DNA of 64,000 nucleotides from contig CM017556.1 in the NCBI GenBank assembly GCA_007844125.1, positions 21,364,057 to 21,428,056 of the forward strand. Direction: 5' to 3'. This document shows positions 1-13,084 of this stretch, piece after piece; within the stretch, counting starts at the first letter, position 1; each line of letters begins with the position of its first letter. The position numbers and the translations under genes were made by a program. This DNA is from Sinonovacula constricta (lineage: Eukaryota; Mollusca; Bivalvia; Cardiida; Solecurtidae). The notes beneath the pieces were generated by a model. That model was not told the DNA's origin, searched no databases, and saw only the letters and a program-made list of their open reading frames with translations.

Positions 1-55
1 ACATCTTTCTCTACGACTTCCCAGAAAGACACACCCGAAACTTCAAAGTCTGAAG
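1..55 (+). CDS. Receptor A, stalk exon (partial at window start)
   Basis: Read from base 1 it encodes a Ser/Thr-rich stretch (TSFSTTSQKDTPETSKSE) and ends at a GAAG|GTGAAC donor, leaving one base (phase 1). It aligns with the end of the mucin-like stalk of copy C at about 44,290-44,350, which has the same donor. Ser/Thr-rich composition fits an O-glycosylated juxtamembrane stalk; that role is inference. Confidence 0.55.
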
Positions 56-224
56 GTGAACTTTTTTTTTGCAGAACCAAAGCTTAAAGGATCCTATTGG
101 ATTTTACTTTACAATTTTCTATGGGAACTTGTTCCGAATCTGACAGTAAACACTAAGATCGAACATATGAACATTAAACTGAAATTTTCAATGAAATGTC
201 CGTTTTAAGCCTTGAACGAGAACA

Positions 225-330
225 AAAACAACAACAATAAAACAACAACAAAACAACACAAGAAAAAATGAGAAAAAAAAAACACAAACCAAAACAACAC
301 CTATAACAACAACAACAACAACAAAGTCTT
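225..330. repeat. AAC/CAA-rich low-complexity tract
   Basis: An intronic tract built mostly of AAC and CAA triplets mixed with A runs, between the stalk and TM exons of receptor A. The copy C intron follows the same sequence up to about 44,490 and then diverges near this point. Confidence 0.7.
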
Positions 331-571
331 TAAATTTCGGCTAGTTTAACTTAATTACTAATCATTTAAAAGCATTTTGATGGCAACATTTGTCATTTGT
401 AACCATTTATTGCTTACCTCTGGCGCAAACGAGAGAGGTTTATTTATTTTATAAGTGGTTGTAAATATTAACAAGTTATATTTTATTTTCTCGTGTAACC
501 GTTTATAGAAAAAAAGGACAAAGCATGTTTAATGCGGCTTTGTTGTCTTATACTTTGTCAAACAGATTTAG

Positions 572-668
572 ACGACAGCAATACGTCCGACATCTTGACT
601 GGCGTACTGTTTCCCGTTCTCGTGCTTGCAATCATTGTGGTCGTTATTGGCTGCATTATACGGAAAAG
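572..668 (+). CDS. Receptor A, transmembrane exon
   Basis: The exon follows an AG at 570-571 and ends at AG|GTATTA. With one base carried in from the stalk exon it reads DDSNTSDILTG, then a hydrophobic run (VLFPVLVLAIIVVVIGCII) closed by a basic RKR stop-transfer. This is a type I transmembrane helix, equivalent to the 18,914-19,023 exon of receptor B. It leaves phase 2, as the B exon does. No counterpart was seen in copy C. Confidence 0.65.
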
Positions 669-949
669 GTATTATGTTGTTGTTCTTTTCATTTTATAAG
701 TAAGTTCTTATTTACTACCGTTTTATAGTTTCCAGGTAAAAACAAGAACAAAGAACGTTAAGTTTATCAGATTTCTTTCTAACAAAGCAAAATTTAAGTA
801 AATGGATAGTTTCTTTTAATTATCAGATAAAAATCAATAAGTTTTCAGAAGGTCCGCGATGTTTAAATAGCAACAGTTGGTATATTGCAATGAGTAAATT
901 AAATAAAAAAAATGTAATTGAGCGTTGATCATGTTGCAATTTGTAACAG

Positions 950-1118
950 ACGAAAGTCCAGTAATTATCCAGCAGGCGCACCAAAGCCAAACAAACAAGC
1001 AAACCCAAATAATCAGGCAACAAGGGAAGAATACGGTCCGGAGTTTGAGCGAGGTACGTTGACAAAAATTCAGGACCGACCCAATTCCAAGGACAGAAGC
1101 ACCTGGTATAAAATTTGA
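950..1118 (+). CDS. Receptor A, first cytoplasmic exon
   Basis: After the AG at 948-949 the frame continues from the TM exon as basic RRKSSNYP and then a Pro/Asn/Gln-rich stretch ending EEYGPEFER. A donor-like G|GTACGT lies at 1053-1054. If it is not used, the frame reads on to a TGA at 1116-1118. The start RRKSS parallels RRAQFQ of receptor B at 19,616, which supports this splice. Whether the real exon ends at 1053 or 1118 cannot be decided here. Confidence 0.5.
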
Positions 1119-1560
1119 GTCTAATGATGTCTCTGTCCCAGAACCGAAAGACACTGCAGTTTTCTGGTTCTAACAAATTATCGACACGGGCTGTTGTTTT
1201 TTATAATACATCATCTAAGAAAAAGTTAAGGGATTGTGGAGAATCGCTGCTTTACGTTACTTTAAATTTAAACCAAGAATATGATACACCTTATGACACA
1301 TTATATGGTGCAAACAATGATCAGTTCTCAACACATAGAATGGAAAACAGACTTTCTATTTCTGGTATACTGCAAGATCAAGCTAACAGCGGTGGACCGT
1401 TGTATGATACTGCTATAACGGAACAGATGAACCAGAACGTGACAAAGGCGACAAAGTAAGAGCACAAACAGCAATGATATAAGACATTGATTGGTAACAT
1501 GTACCGGATACGCTGCGGTCAGAACAATCACACGTGGGATTCAAAATCGATATGAGACAT

Positions 1561-4500
1561 AAAAGACATGCGCCTTATGAGTGAAACTTTTGAATGTGTT
1601 ATGTTTTTATGTAAGTAAGTACAGCGGCGACAATTTTAGTATTTATATCACAAGGCAGATTGTTTAAGCCAAACAGTGTATCATCTAGAGATATATTGTC
1701 GAGGCATCATCCATCGTTAAACAGAATAGTTCTTGGAGTGTTATAATTATGACAATTGATGTTATTTTTCCTTCTTATTGGAGATGTACCCATTAGGTTT
1801 CTTATCTTACTTTACCTAGGAAACAAGTCTAGTTGCCAAGAAACATATTCGTGCGACCTCATATAATGCTTTATCCAACTCTACACAATCTTGGTTTGTA
1901 CATTTGTCCAATAAAATATCAACATATTCTAGAATAAGTATATCAAAATAAATATTAAAAGCTTACAACGTGAAGAGATCAAGTATGCATTTAATTTTTA
2001 ATATATTTATTCTGTTCCATGCATTTACCCTTTTTAAAATAGAAGAGGTGTTATTTTAGTTTTAACATTAATGACCAATATAGTATAATCCGTAAAAAAC
2101 GGATATTTGATTCATAATCTCTATTTTCTACAGTATCATTTATAGAGAGTAAAAAATGAGGTTCAATAGAGCGCCTGGAGAAACACCTGCTACTATGTAA
2201 ACTGGATTTGGATTTACACCTGTGAGCAAGACAAGGCTTTATTGGTATCACTGAATATTGCTCTAATTTCTTTACCTGTGTCAACCATAGAAGCCGTAAT
2301 GTTGTGTAGGTTTAACAGCAGGTTAATACAGCAGGTTAATACAGCAGGTTAATAGAAGTTCTAATTGTAACATAACATGATCGAACATTAGTGATTACAT
2401 TAATCTTATTTTTAAAAGGAATTTACATATAGTTTAAAAAAACACCCTTTTCACGGAGATGCGGTATACGAAAGACCTCTCATAAGAAACGATTTTATGC
2501 TTCCCTCATGTATATATGATAGAAACAAAGGCTTCTTGCCATGAAGGCATGGCTTTGTCAGACGATAATCGTATTTTGAATATTGTATAATGGAATATAT
2601 AATTATTATTTTATAATTGCTTGATTGAGATTTTTTTAAAAGAGTCGCTTTGGCGTGTGCATCAATAAATATAGTACAATAATGTTAAATAGACGGTATA
2701 TCATGCAACTTGTCATCCTCCATTGGAATATTCAGCATCCACCAGCTTTTGAAAACTATGTTGTCTGATTAAAGCTTATTAGATATTTAAGTTAAATACT
2801 CATGTCTACTTTTCATATGTTGTCGATGACGTCGTTTCTCAGTTTTCAGAATATATTCTAATGGGGATCCATAATATACCATTAATTTTTACATGCTGTC
2901 TGTCGTGTTCTAATGAAGAAATTCGTTGAAGTTGTAATTCATGGATCTTTATTTTGTTAAATAGTTATTAGTTTATTAGGCAAACAATCCTAAGAAAAGT
3001 TGTCAATTGTATTGTTTGTTTTAATATTTGTTAAGATATTAAATATTTTATGAAAACCTGTCTAAGAACCATGTTTATAATTACATAGCCAACAAGTGTT
3101 TAAACAGTTCGAAATACATTAACTCTGTCCCATTTAAACGTCAAGATCTTAATTCCATACATATTCATATGTGGTGCACAATTAACTTATTTGTGTCATA
3201 ACAAAAACACAATTAACCAGAACGGAAATCAATTACTCATTGCAATTATGTCAGATCTCTTGCTCTTTTTTCAACCAGGTATTGCGAAATATCAATCGAT
3301 ACTTTACGAGACTGGCCGCCGACTGACCAAAATACGATATTGTTAATAGATTCCCTTCTCTGGATAATTCCCCGATTGCCATGATGCCAGAAATGTCGCG
3401 CGGTATATTCCTCAAAATACATTTACGTGTATCTGGACAACATGGTGACATTAACAAACATGTAAAGACATTTGTATGAATACTAAGGTAAGAGTTATAA
3501 AGAGAACATGAATTGAGTTTTTAGAGAGAGTTAGGGAGAAGGAATTAGAGGTTGAGAGAGATGCTATGTTTTAAAGTTATGCAAATACAAATAACGTTAC
3601 AATATTAAACCTTGGGAGAACTACGAAAGTAGTAACACGTTAAGGTCACGGTACATGAGCTTACACAGTTATATACACACGATTTAAATATTTATTCCCT
3701 ATGAGTTGCTCACAATTAACAGTGACATACGTATACATTTAAACGCGTTGGTTTAGAGATGTAAAAAACAACAACAACATAGTAACAGTGGATAAATTTC
3801 AATAGCTGAAATAGGGAGGGATAAGTACTCATGCACCGTGGGGCTCCGACGATGGTATACCTTGCTCTAGCCTGGGACAAAGTAGACAAGGATGAAAAGT
3901 TCGTAATAAAAAGATAATTACCAAAATATGTAAGATAAACCTTAAACCTATAGTCCTTAAAGTTTCATACGTACGATGAATTAATCAACTTTCGGTGAAT
4001 ATGACACAATTTAGTGGACGTGGAACACAGAACTTCATATTTATGCATACAAGTGGCTATCAAGAGCTGGGGTTTTTTTTTGCAATAAAGTACAGTAAGC
4101 AGACAAAATGGGAAAATCAGTCTTAAACATGTCGGGTTTGTAAACAGTTAAATATATATTTGGGATAGTTTGTGTGAAACCAGTCAAGCAACATGTTTCT
4201 TTCGTTTGTCTAATGCTATACATCGTTTCCAAATGATACTCAATAGCGAAACACTTCTCCTAAAGAGGGTATACCATAATATTTGACGTTTTCTTATTTC
4301 TACAAAAATAGAACCTTTGTTACCAACTTTAGCAGACAAAAATATCCATAAATTCAAAACTGGATGGAGAATTTTCTTAAAATTTGGCATACACGTCTAC
4401 ATTAAATTACACAACTCATCTAGTGTGTTACTTTTTAAATTCTATATATTTTCTATTACACTGGCTTTACCTTAACGGATCAATCATTATGCTAGATACA

Positions 4501-6690
4501 TATGAAACTATGCTAGTTTCTCTTCCCTAAAATTATTTCCCTAAAATTAAACAGTTCTCTCGTAACATGCTTTATATTAGATTTTCTTCCGTCATGTGAA
4601 ATTCCGCTAAGGACTTATGGGTCATGTGGGTATTAACTATCCTATTTATAGCAATTCAAACGTCAATAACTTGCGCTGTACATTTCAACGTGAGGCTTTA
4701 AGGTTGGCCTCTTTACTATCGGGTATCAGGTATCGATAGGGTTGGGCGCATAGGTGTACTGTACATACATAGTCACACTGAGAAAAATTCAGGCGTTTAT
4801 TTAAATAGCGGACTTACTCAAAGCCATAAAAATCGTGTTGAACCTGGCGGTATTTTATTTGTGTACAGGGCCATGAGAAGGTGTTATTTGGCACAGTGGA
4901 CTGAATAGTCAGAGAATAATCGGATATGGGCTTTTCTGTAGGAGCAAGAGTCCGGTTACTTTTAAGCATCTGTTTTGGTGAGTTTTTGTGTTGTTTCTTT
5001 TTACAAAAGTATTTATAAAATACGGCTATTGATACGTAAACGGCTTAATGTCTACACCAGAGAATAAGTACATACATTGTATATGCATTGTGGGACTGTG
5101 CTGCTGTTGTTTTGAAAAATCGAAGCGATACAATTATGGTCATTAAACTATGCCCAGCTATTTTGGTGGCTAATAACCACAAATATCTGAGTAAAATCGT
5201 TGGCGCAACGCAGGTGGAAGACACACCTACATGTCCGAAACTCGAAACCAGGCGGTGATGGGCCGAGGAGTATATGGTAACATGTCGCCGAATCTATCCA
5301 CTCTGCGAGGTGTGTCTCTGCTTTGTCAATCACAAAATGTCAATTCCCATAAGAATCACAAAAGGTCAATTCACATAGCTACATGTATACTGTATCTCTG
5401 ACTGTTTGTCTGTTTGTATTATTGCATTGCTGAAATGCAGTTCGTTTATGAAATCATTTACACAATACGACAGTGATTAATCTAATTTAATAATCAAACC
5501 TAATTTCTAGCGTGTAGCAGCATGGTTACAATATCAACATTTATTTACATTACGTCAGTTAATGCCGGCAGAGCTCGTTTTAATTATTCGGCGCGTTTTG
5601 TCAAGAGTGCCATTGATTACTCAGACGAAAATGCAGTTCATTGATCCAAATGATTGCATAAACATTAGCTATTGCCATAAACGTGATGTCACGAAGTCCG
5701 CCACCCCCCAACCCCCCTTCCAATTTTCCACGACCATGACTCGTTCCTACGCAATGATGGTCCATGGAGGAATTACAAGTCAGCAACTATACCAATCAGG
5801 CACTGTTCTGACTCATCTGTGGAGAATCTGTTACAGGAAACCTTACAATGTATCGTTTGAATGTTTATAAGCCCATGATAGACATGTATGTAATGGATAT
5901 GCACAACTGGCATACCTACACAAACTTGTTATAACAGATAGGTGTGGACACGTAAATGTGGGGATCCAGGTTTTTTTAGTGGTGGAGGTCCAAACTGACC
6001 GAGCTACAGAAGTGTTAGTCGTTCTATGAGGTGTGGGTGCATGCTTTTCCAGAAAACTTCCAAGAAGAAGCTAAATAAAACCATTACCAACATATTGAGA
6101 AGCTACTAAATCCATTTTCATGAGCCCAAATAGTGTGTATTCCTTGCATTAAAGATAATATATAATCTTATTTTTCGATGGGGTGAGGGGAGAGGGAGTT
6201 GGGTAAGGGGGTCTAGAGGCATGTTTCCACAAGAGGAGTGTTGACATCCAGAAGCCAAATAGTGCCATTTCCTGCATTTCAGATGCTTGACAGACCTTCA
6301 TAGAAAGTATGTTTTTACATTATTAGTTTTATTTCAATGTGTTTTAATACATTGAGGTGTTAACATATGCTTATTCTTCTTATCTGTAGCACTTGGCACA
6401 TGTTATGTAAAATATACCTCCATGGAAGGGTTTTTTAATTCAAGGGATGGGGCCCGGTCCCCTCGACCCCCCCCCCTCACTCCCACTAGATGCGCCCTTG
6501 TCCTTATAAGTTTCTGAACACATTTGTACATACACGTAGATAATTGCAAGAAATGTACGAGATTTATGTTGCGAATAATGGGGCGAAAATTCACTTCGAA
6601 AAATGCAGTACAAGAAAACTGATAACTGTAAATAACTAATCAATGTTTTGTTTTATCTCACCTTTAATGTTGTAAGGTACGTATGGTCAT
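1561..6690. other. Intergenic stretch without a recognisable gene
   Basis: AT-rich sequence with frequent stops in all frames. No ORF here looks conserved or domain-like. It holds a short 13-bp tandem repeat near 2,308-2,353 and G- or C-rich patches near 5,700-5,725 and 6,180-6,210. Nothing else could be supported. Confidence 0.5.
2308..2353. repeat. 13-bp tandem repeat, about 3 copies
   Basis: The unit CAGCAGGTTAATA is repeated head to tail with the first copy slightly altered. A small minisatellite with no coding context. Confidence 0.7.
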
Positions 6691-6699
6691 TACCTGCTT

Positions 6700-6800
6700 A
6701 CACAAAAATTTTGCCAGAACTGGGACTTGAACCTACGTGGTGAGGAACCAATCAGTTAAAGTTGACACAAACTGCACGTCACTTGGCGTCCTCAATGGGC
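6700..6800 (-). mobile_element. Possible tRNA-derived SINE fragment
   Basis: On the minus strand the stretch contains a B-box-like GGTTCAAGTCCCAGTTC, the T-arm consensus of tRNA-derived SINEs. No convincing A box or cloverleaf was found, so it is treated as a degenerate SINE head and not a tRNA gene. Confidence 0.35.
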
Positions 6801-8218
6801 CTGGGGTCTGAACCAAAGGTTGTAAGAACTCAAGCACAAACCCAAGCCAAGCACAGACTCAAGCTCACATACATATTCATTGACTGTGGCTGAACATGTA
6901 CAATGATTCATAGTGATTACAGAGTTTGAGGTTTACTAAAGCTCAACATAATATCATTATACCTTTTTACATGAACTTCATTCATGACACAAAATCAGGT
7001 TCATGCCACTTTTTTACGATCTATCCCAAATCGACATAGACAGTTTGTCACATTTCTGCACATCTCGTATGGCTAAACTTCTGTTCACAAGAGGTTTATT
7101 AAAAAAAAAGATTGCAGTACCAAACATCACCGGCACCAATACCAAAACCACCACCATCAACAACAGCAACAACAAAATGATAATGTTACATGAATGCACA
7201 TCGAGTTGTTTTCACTGCTCTTTATTATTTACAAGTACGTATGGAGAGTAATAAACGAATCAACATTCAAGACCCCTTTTCTGATAAGCAAACAATGACA
7301 TCGTCGTAAAGGCCATTGTTCAAACAAAACAAATAGTGCGGTCTTATCAAATTTTGAAATAAATCAAAATATATTGGATGAATTTCCCGTTCGCTCTTGG
7401 AATGAGAGATAATAAGGGTGTGGCGCTAAGAAGGGTCAGGTGTGATTGATGTCAAGAAGACAGATACAATGGCCTTTATTTAACATTGTTAAGTACGTGT
7501 ACTATACAAATATGGACAGCAAGTGTATATAAAATGTACGTGTATTTGATAACGGAAAGACGCATAACGTTGTATCATGAATTGACGTCATGTACACATG
7601 TATACCAGCTCAAAGGTCAATGTACAAAAATTACATAAAACCAATTTCACAAACGACCAATGAGATTATACATTGCTCTATAAATGAACTATCTTTATAT
7701 ATCTCATATGCAAAGAGTTAATTAATAAAATAATGATTTAAGTACTTAACACGTCTTCTTTTTGTTCTTAAGAAACGTCAACGAAATAGTTTGGTTTATA
7801 CGTATTTTTACTGTTGATTTTGCTGATGTGACACTTGATGGCCGTGCAATGTGAAAACGATATAGGTGTTCATTTTGTCAAGCATTTAAAACCGAATTCA
7901 ACGCATTTTGAGTCAATACTATTGTATCATATGCATGTATTAAATTGCGCATTGATAGAAAGTTATGACAGATAGATCTGAAACTAAAATAAAGTATTGA
8001 ACTTACTACATACACTGGGAAGGATTCATAACAGTCGCAAAGGTTAAGCTTTGTGCATGTGTTTGTTTACCTAATCTAAACAGTATTTTGAAGTTCACCT
8101 ATCCAGTGGTAGCTCTGGAAATATAAATATGCACGACAAGTTATACGGTGTACACTGAACTATGGAAGGGGGTATCCGCAAATATTCTAATTACTATTTT
8201 TAACTTTAAATACACGCA

Positions 8219-8265
8219 TAGTATCGGAAAAAATGCCGGCAAATCCCATCCCATCCCATCCTAGA
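8219..8265 (+). mobile_element. 3'-end fragment of the SINE at 8,571
   Basis: It matches the terminal part of the full element downstream (AGTATCGG, AAAATGCCGGC, then AATCCC/ATCCC repeats). Only the tail is present, as expected from a 5'-truncated retrotransposed copy. The ATCCC repeats form the 3' end. Confidence 0.6.
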
Positions 8266-8570
8266 TCTTCTATAAGCATAAATATATGTATGATCATTGA
8301 TGATCATGTTGTAAGTGTAAGTGAATTCAGTGTTACTGACACATTAGGGAAAATGCACGATGCATGTATTTATCATAATTTATGACATGTACTTTAGACA
8401 TGCAACAGTCAAAGTTGGTCCATATTATCACTTATCTACTTTTGTCTCAAACTGTACGAATCGGATCAATGTTGTCCGTATACTTTTATCTCACAGGTTT
8501 GGCAGCCCGTACCTCGCGTTTCATCCTTTCTGGTCCCATCCTCTTTCATTTTACCGCATACATCTAACCG

Positions 8571-8850
8571 GCCGCAATAGCTCAGGTGGTAGAGCGTCGG
8601 CTTGCGGATCGGGAGGTCGTGGGTTCGAACCCCGGCCGGGTCAAACCAAAGACTTTAAAGTTGGTAGTAGTGGCTTCCCTCCTGACGCTCGGGGCTAAGG
8701 GGACAGCATTACGCCTGACTCGTCGGTGTCAGTATAATGGACCGGCCGGGTTCAGTCCCTGGGCACCTCATAAGTGCTCCTGTGCTATAATGAATGAAAT
8801 GTCGCTGCGCAGTATCGGCAAAAATGCCGGCTAATCCCAATCCCACATAC
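8571..8850 (+). mobile_element. tRNA-derived SINE, apparently full length
   Basis: The element opens with a tRNA-like head: A-box-like TAGCTCAGGTGGTAGAGCG and B-box GGGTTCGAACCCC, the two internal RNA polymerase III promoter blocks. A body of about 170 bp follows, containing CCGGCCGGGTTCAGTCCCTG and a 3' stem-like GGCAAAAATGCCGGC, ending in AATCCC repeats. The anticodon arm does not fold cleanly, so a functional tRNA is unlikely. tRNA-derived SINEs are well known in bivalves and gastropods; the named family cannot be assigned without a library search. Long ORFs across it are read-through. Confidence 0.8.
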
Positions 8851-8874
8851 ATCTTGATTGAACTGAATTGATCC

Positions 8875-8975
8875 AGGCCGGCAAAAGTCTATTATCGGTA
8901 CTCTGGTTGGAGTTTGAATCCACGACCTCCTTCCTTTAATCTGGTGGTCTACCACCTAGTCTACCAGGGCAGGCA
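8875..8975 (-). mobile_element. tRNA-derived SINE head
   Basis: On the minus strand: CCTGGTAGACTAGGTGGTAG (A-box-like) and then GGTCGTGGATTCAAACTCC (B-box-like) at tRNA-like spacing. It lies just downstream of the plus-strand SINE, so the elements form a cluster. Confidence 0.5.
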
Positions 8976-9391
8976 GCGTTTAATCTTCTTTATTTTTAGT
9001 GTAACGATCGTGGTCGCTATTAAAGATTTATTTATGAAATGGCACGTTGACTAAACGACAAAATGGTGAAACAGAAAGAACAAGCCAGCAACAAACCATT
9101 ATAATTCTGTTTTATTTTAATAAATAATTAAATCTATAGCATAACAAAATGATAACAAATACATTATACAAAAGTTGAGAATGCAAAATAACTGTTAGCT
9201 TACAGTTTGTCCCTTTAGGAGTTGTTCCTTTAACAGTCCAATTAATAATCCAACGTCGAATAATCTTGAAGAGTTTTCGGTAGAATGTCCGCGTAGATAC
9301 GCACAGTTGAATATTTATATCAATGTAGAATATAATAAATCCACGTAAGCTGCAACACAGAAAGATTTTATATAGAAGCTACAAGTGTTTC

Positions 9392-9437
9392 CAAACTCTA
9401 TGTCCAAACTCTATGTCCAAACTTTATATCCAAACTT
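9392..9437. repeat. 15-bp tandem repeat, about 3-4 copies
   Basis: TCCAAACTCTATG-type units in tandem with small changes (ACTCTATGTCCAA, ACTTTATATCCAA). A short minisatellite. Confidence 0.65.
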
Positions 9438-9689
9438 CCAACTTAAATCGGCTAAGAAGACCTTATATAGACCCAAAGAATTTCTAGAACGCAGAAGTCT
9501 CTAAAACATTCACGAAACCAGAACATTCTCGAAACCTAGTTGATAATAAACAAATGAATTTTCTAGCATGATCTCTTTCTTTCTAGCAGTTACGCGAATG
9601 CTACGTCATTAATACTACAACGGTAAACAACCATTAACCTGACTAGCGTAACCTTAAACGCTGGTGTACTACTGTACATAACATTAGCA

Positions 9690-9835
9690 AGGCACCTACC
9701 TTCAGACGCCATTGAAGTAAGCGGGAAAACCCCCATTTCCGGGACTGGGATCGAATCCAGGACCTCCTGCTCCAGAAGCAAGTGATTAAGCAACTGAGTT
9801 ACATGTGCACCTGACTCTGGAGAGAGCATACTAAC
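9690..9835 (-). mobile_element. tRNA-derived SINE head
   Basis: On the minus strand the stretch carries GTAACTCAGTTGCTTAATCA (A-box-like) and GGTCCTGGATTCGATCCCAG (B-box) at tRNA-like spacing. The 95-codon minus-strand ORF over this stretch is read-through of the element. Confidence 0.5.
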
Positions 9836-10574
9836 TACATAACGTACCATCTGTTGTTGTAGTTCAATTCTAACCAATTGTAAACAAATCCGAATGCGAA
9901 TGAGTTAGTATATATGTTGTCCGATAATTACTATTTACTATATTAAATTGAATGTATTTTAAAAAAATCAAAGATCCTATATGGCAAAATTACTTACAGA
10001 ATTTGAATAAATGCGTTAATAATCAATATATGCTAAGGACACGCCTTGCATTTTGCGCAAAATAACGTTGGCTTTTTTTTAATTTTATCTCCTTTGAAGG
10101 GAGTCGTTTAGTTCTATTCTAATGCAGTGACGTATAACGTATGCGGTATCGCCACCTAGCGTCTGAATGTTATCAATTTTTAACTTGTACATTAGTAATT
10201 TATGACTTGAAAATTGTGACTTGAGATTTGAACTTGTAACTTGTAAGCGAAAATACAATTTGTTACATGGGAATAGTGACTTGAAAATTGTAACTTCCAA
10301 ATTTTATGCGAGATATGTGAATTAGATACGTGTACGAACGAACATGTTTCTGTAAACAAATAACAAATTTAAGCATATGCACTGTTGCAATTTGCAAATT
10401 AGGAACTGATAATTGGCAGATATCCCCGTCCATACAGAACACCTACTGTAACTCAAAGTAACAACTTACCAGGGCAGTATTTGTTCATGAAAAGTCTTCG
10501 GCTATCTTTAAATACACACACACACACCTGGAAGTTTTCTTTACATCAGTACTGTCAACACCAGATATAGATAC

Positions 10575-10990
10575 ATATGAAAAAACACAACATAATGGTG
10601 AACACAACACATATGTAGATAAACGCAACACGTAGGTAGATAAACATAGCATATAGGTAGATAAACCTATATAGATAAACACAACACATAGGTAAACACA
10701 ACACATATGTAGATAAACACAACACATAGGTAGATAAACACAACGCATAGGTAGAAAAACATAGATAGATAAACACAATAGATAGGTAAACACAACACAT
10801 CGGTAGATAAACACAACACATATATGGATAAACACAACACATAGGTAAAACCACAACACAAAGGTAGATTAACATAGATAGATAAACACAACACATAGGT
10901 AGGTAAATATAGATAGATAAACACGACACATAGGTAAACAGCACTCATAGGTAGATAAACACATCACATAGGTAGATCAACACACCACAT
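10575..10990. repeat. Degenerate minisatellite, ACACAACACATAGGTAGATA-type unit
   Basis: About 20 imperfect copies of a 15-21 bp unit (AACACAACACATAGGTAGAT). The Cys/Tyr/Val-rich minus-strand ORFs of 93-129 codons here are by-products of this repeat and are not annotated as genes. Confidence 0.8.
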
Positions 10991-11984
10991 ACATTTTTGT
11001 ACATATAAATAAAGTATCTTTCGAACGGAACGTCATTTTACGTTGCTGGGACATTAAATTCCTGGTATTTAAATCTGTGTCATGTTAATTCGTTCGTCTG
11101 TTCAATGAAATGAATGCCAAATTAAAACTATTTATTTTAACACTGTTTTAAAATTAATCAGTTATAAGTGCCATTGGCTGTTGGCTGAGTAGTGTAGGTG
11201 AAACAATTACCCGAAATAGTATTTTTTTTAAAAATATTTCCGTTTGTGTATAATATATTATATGAATTCGATATGCATTCGTAACGAATACGTCACGTAT
11301 TTTATTATCGAATACAGATGTTTGTGGCGCTACTTTTTAATTTTAAGTAAAGGTTGTCAACCAAGTTCAAAATTTATTTTTCAACTTAAAAAGTCATAAG
11401 TTCTGTGCACAGTGGGCTTCAATGTGAAATAGGGACACATAGTATCCTGAAATATACACGGATTGATGTCAACAGGAAATAAATATTTGTTTGATAATTT
11501 ACGTCATTGTTAGAGATACTATAAACACAAATTTAATATAAACACAAATTTAATGATTTGATTGAGAACCACGCTTAGCATTAAGCGTATCATTAAATTA
11601 ACATTAATGAGAAAATGTGTCTCATCTACGGTTTTCTTAAGCGATTTTAGCCTAATAATCGTAATGTGTGTTGAATCATGGTGCGACAGTGTAACGTGAT
11701 CATCGAAGTGAAGTGAAAATGTTGTTTCGTACTTTAATCGTCGTAGAGACGAGAGTTTACATGTACATACAGCAAGTATTTCAAGCATTGTCTCTTATGT
11801 TTTTTACGATTCGTCGCTTTTTTATTGTTATTTTTAGAAAGATTATGTTTTTAACTAACGAAAAGTAAACGTATTTGCTTATGAAATGCACTGTTGTAAA
11901 TATTACTGTTATAATAAAACATGGATAATTATGCATTTTATTGCTTGATGTGATTCTATGTATGGTGATTGATGATAGATATTA

Positions 11985-12270
11985 TGGTGGTGCTGGCGGT
12001 GGTGGTGATGTTGATGATGGTAATGATGACGACGACCACCACCTCGATGATGATGATAATGATAATGATGGTGATGATGATGATTATGATGACAAGGTGT
12101 AGTAGAACATAGACACGTTCGGTCATAGTAGTAGAACTTCCCCACGTAGTCGACAGTACCGAAGAAGAGGATATGTACGTAGTAGTGAGCTAGTCGTAGT
12201 GTAGTAGTCGTCGTAGTAGTAGTCAGGCTTAGTCGTAGTGTACGTGGAACGCCGTAGTGGATGAGTATTC
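11985..12270. repeat. Trinucleotide-rich compound satellite (GAT/GGT then GTA/TCG)
   Basis: An imperfect GATGAT/GGTGGT tract is followed by a TAGTCGTAGTAGT-type tract. Triplet periodicity keeps minus-strand frames open and gives His- and Thr-rich ORFs that have no other coding sign. Confidence 0.7.
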
Positions 12271-12784
12271 GTATAGTACGCCAGTTCAGCACCGACGGGT
12301 TTACATGAAGAATGTGCAAGGACCGTTCGACAAAGACGGGCAACGAGAGCGCCCTCCAAGCGATCTACCACCCGGGTGCATATTCAGCCGGATTTCTTTC
12401 TTATCTTAAATACGGGCAGGTGAACATAAATAATATGCGTTTTCATGTAAGATAAGACGAGTCACCGACCTAAAGGAAAAGACAAAAAAACAAAGGATAG
12501 ATTCACGGGGATAATTCAGACGTAATTGTGATCTAAAAACAGACGAGGTGTGGCAAGGTTAGATACCTTCACGTAGACCAGAGCATATGCTTTGCTTTTA
12601 AAATTTACTGTACTTTTATGTAATTCACGCTTGACGACGTATTTAATTCCACACAAACCATATACTGGCCGCGCATATATTGTACGTTCGTAAAGTGTGG
12701 CTTCGTTAAATAAATGTATCATGTCGACACTGACAATTACTCGGGGTATTTCTAATTATCTTTGTCCAAACGGTTGTGACAATG

Positions 12785-13084
12785 CTTGATTTTATAGTTT
12801 TGCATTTTAAATAAACATGATTTATTTTTGAGGACACATTTTGATTTGATTTTATAGTTTTGGATTTTAAATAAACATGATTTATTTTTGAGGACACATT
12901 TTGCTTTGATTTTATAGTTTTGGATTTTAAATAAACATGATTTATTTTTGAGGACACATTTTGCTTTGATTTTATAGTTTTGGATTTTAAATAAACATGA
13001 TTTATTTTTGAGGACACATTTTGCTTTGATTTTATAGTTTTGGTTTTTAAATAAACATGATTTATTTTTGAGGACACATTTTGA
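12785..13084. repeat. 60-bp minisatellite, 5 near-identical copies
   Basis: Five head-to-tail units of exactly 60 bp; the unit includes TTTTATAGTTTTGGATTTTA and TGATTTATTTTTGAGGACAC. Units differ at only a few bases, so the array is young or homogenised. Because 60 is a multiple of 3, two minus-strand frames stay open (20-residue repeats containing KINHVYLK), which looks like a repeat protein. No start context, homologue or splice support was seen. Confidence 0.9.

Larger units (their letters stand above)
1..1560 (+). pseudogene. Lectin-type receptor paralogue A, 3' end only, decayed
   Basis: This is the 3' part of a single-pass membrane receptor whose ectodomain lies outside the window. Visible parts in order are a Ser/Thr-rich stalk exon (1-55), a transmembrane exon (572-668) and a cytoplasmic exon from 950. 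The joins agree: stalk to TM is phase 1 and TM to tail is phase 2, as in receptor B. The tail then decays. The frame opened at 950 stops at 1116-1118, while tail-like sequence continues in other frames: Tyr-rich EYDTPYDTLYG near 1280-1310, then a stretch near 1460-1530 aligned to the QTAMIYDTDGYLAP region of copy C near 45,215-45,265 but carrying a stop. Several frame changes suggest a pseudogene, or a gene with a short tail ending at 1118. Homology to 44,290-45,470 is clear by eye. Confidence 0.6.

Noticed and set aside
8571..8645. Functional tRNA gene
   Set aside because: The A and B boxes are good, but the anticodon arm and acceptor stem do not pair well, and a SINE body with a repeat tail follows directly.
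10485..10948. Cys/Tyr-rich minus-strand ORFs of 93-129 codons
   Set aside because: They are translations of the AACACATAGGTAGAT-type minisatellite in three frames; open frames follow from the repeat, with no start context or homology.
11909..12371. His- and Thr-rich minus-strand ORFs
   Set aside because: Products of GAT/GGT and GTA/TCG triplet repeats.
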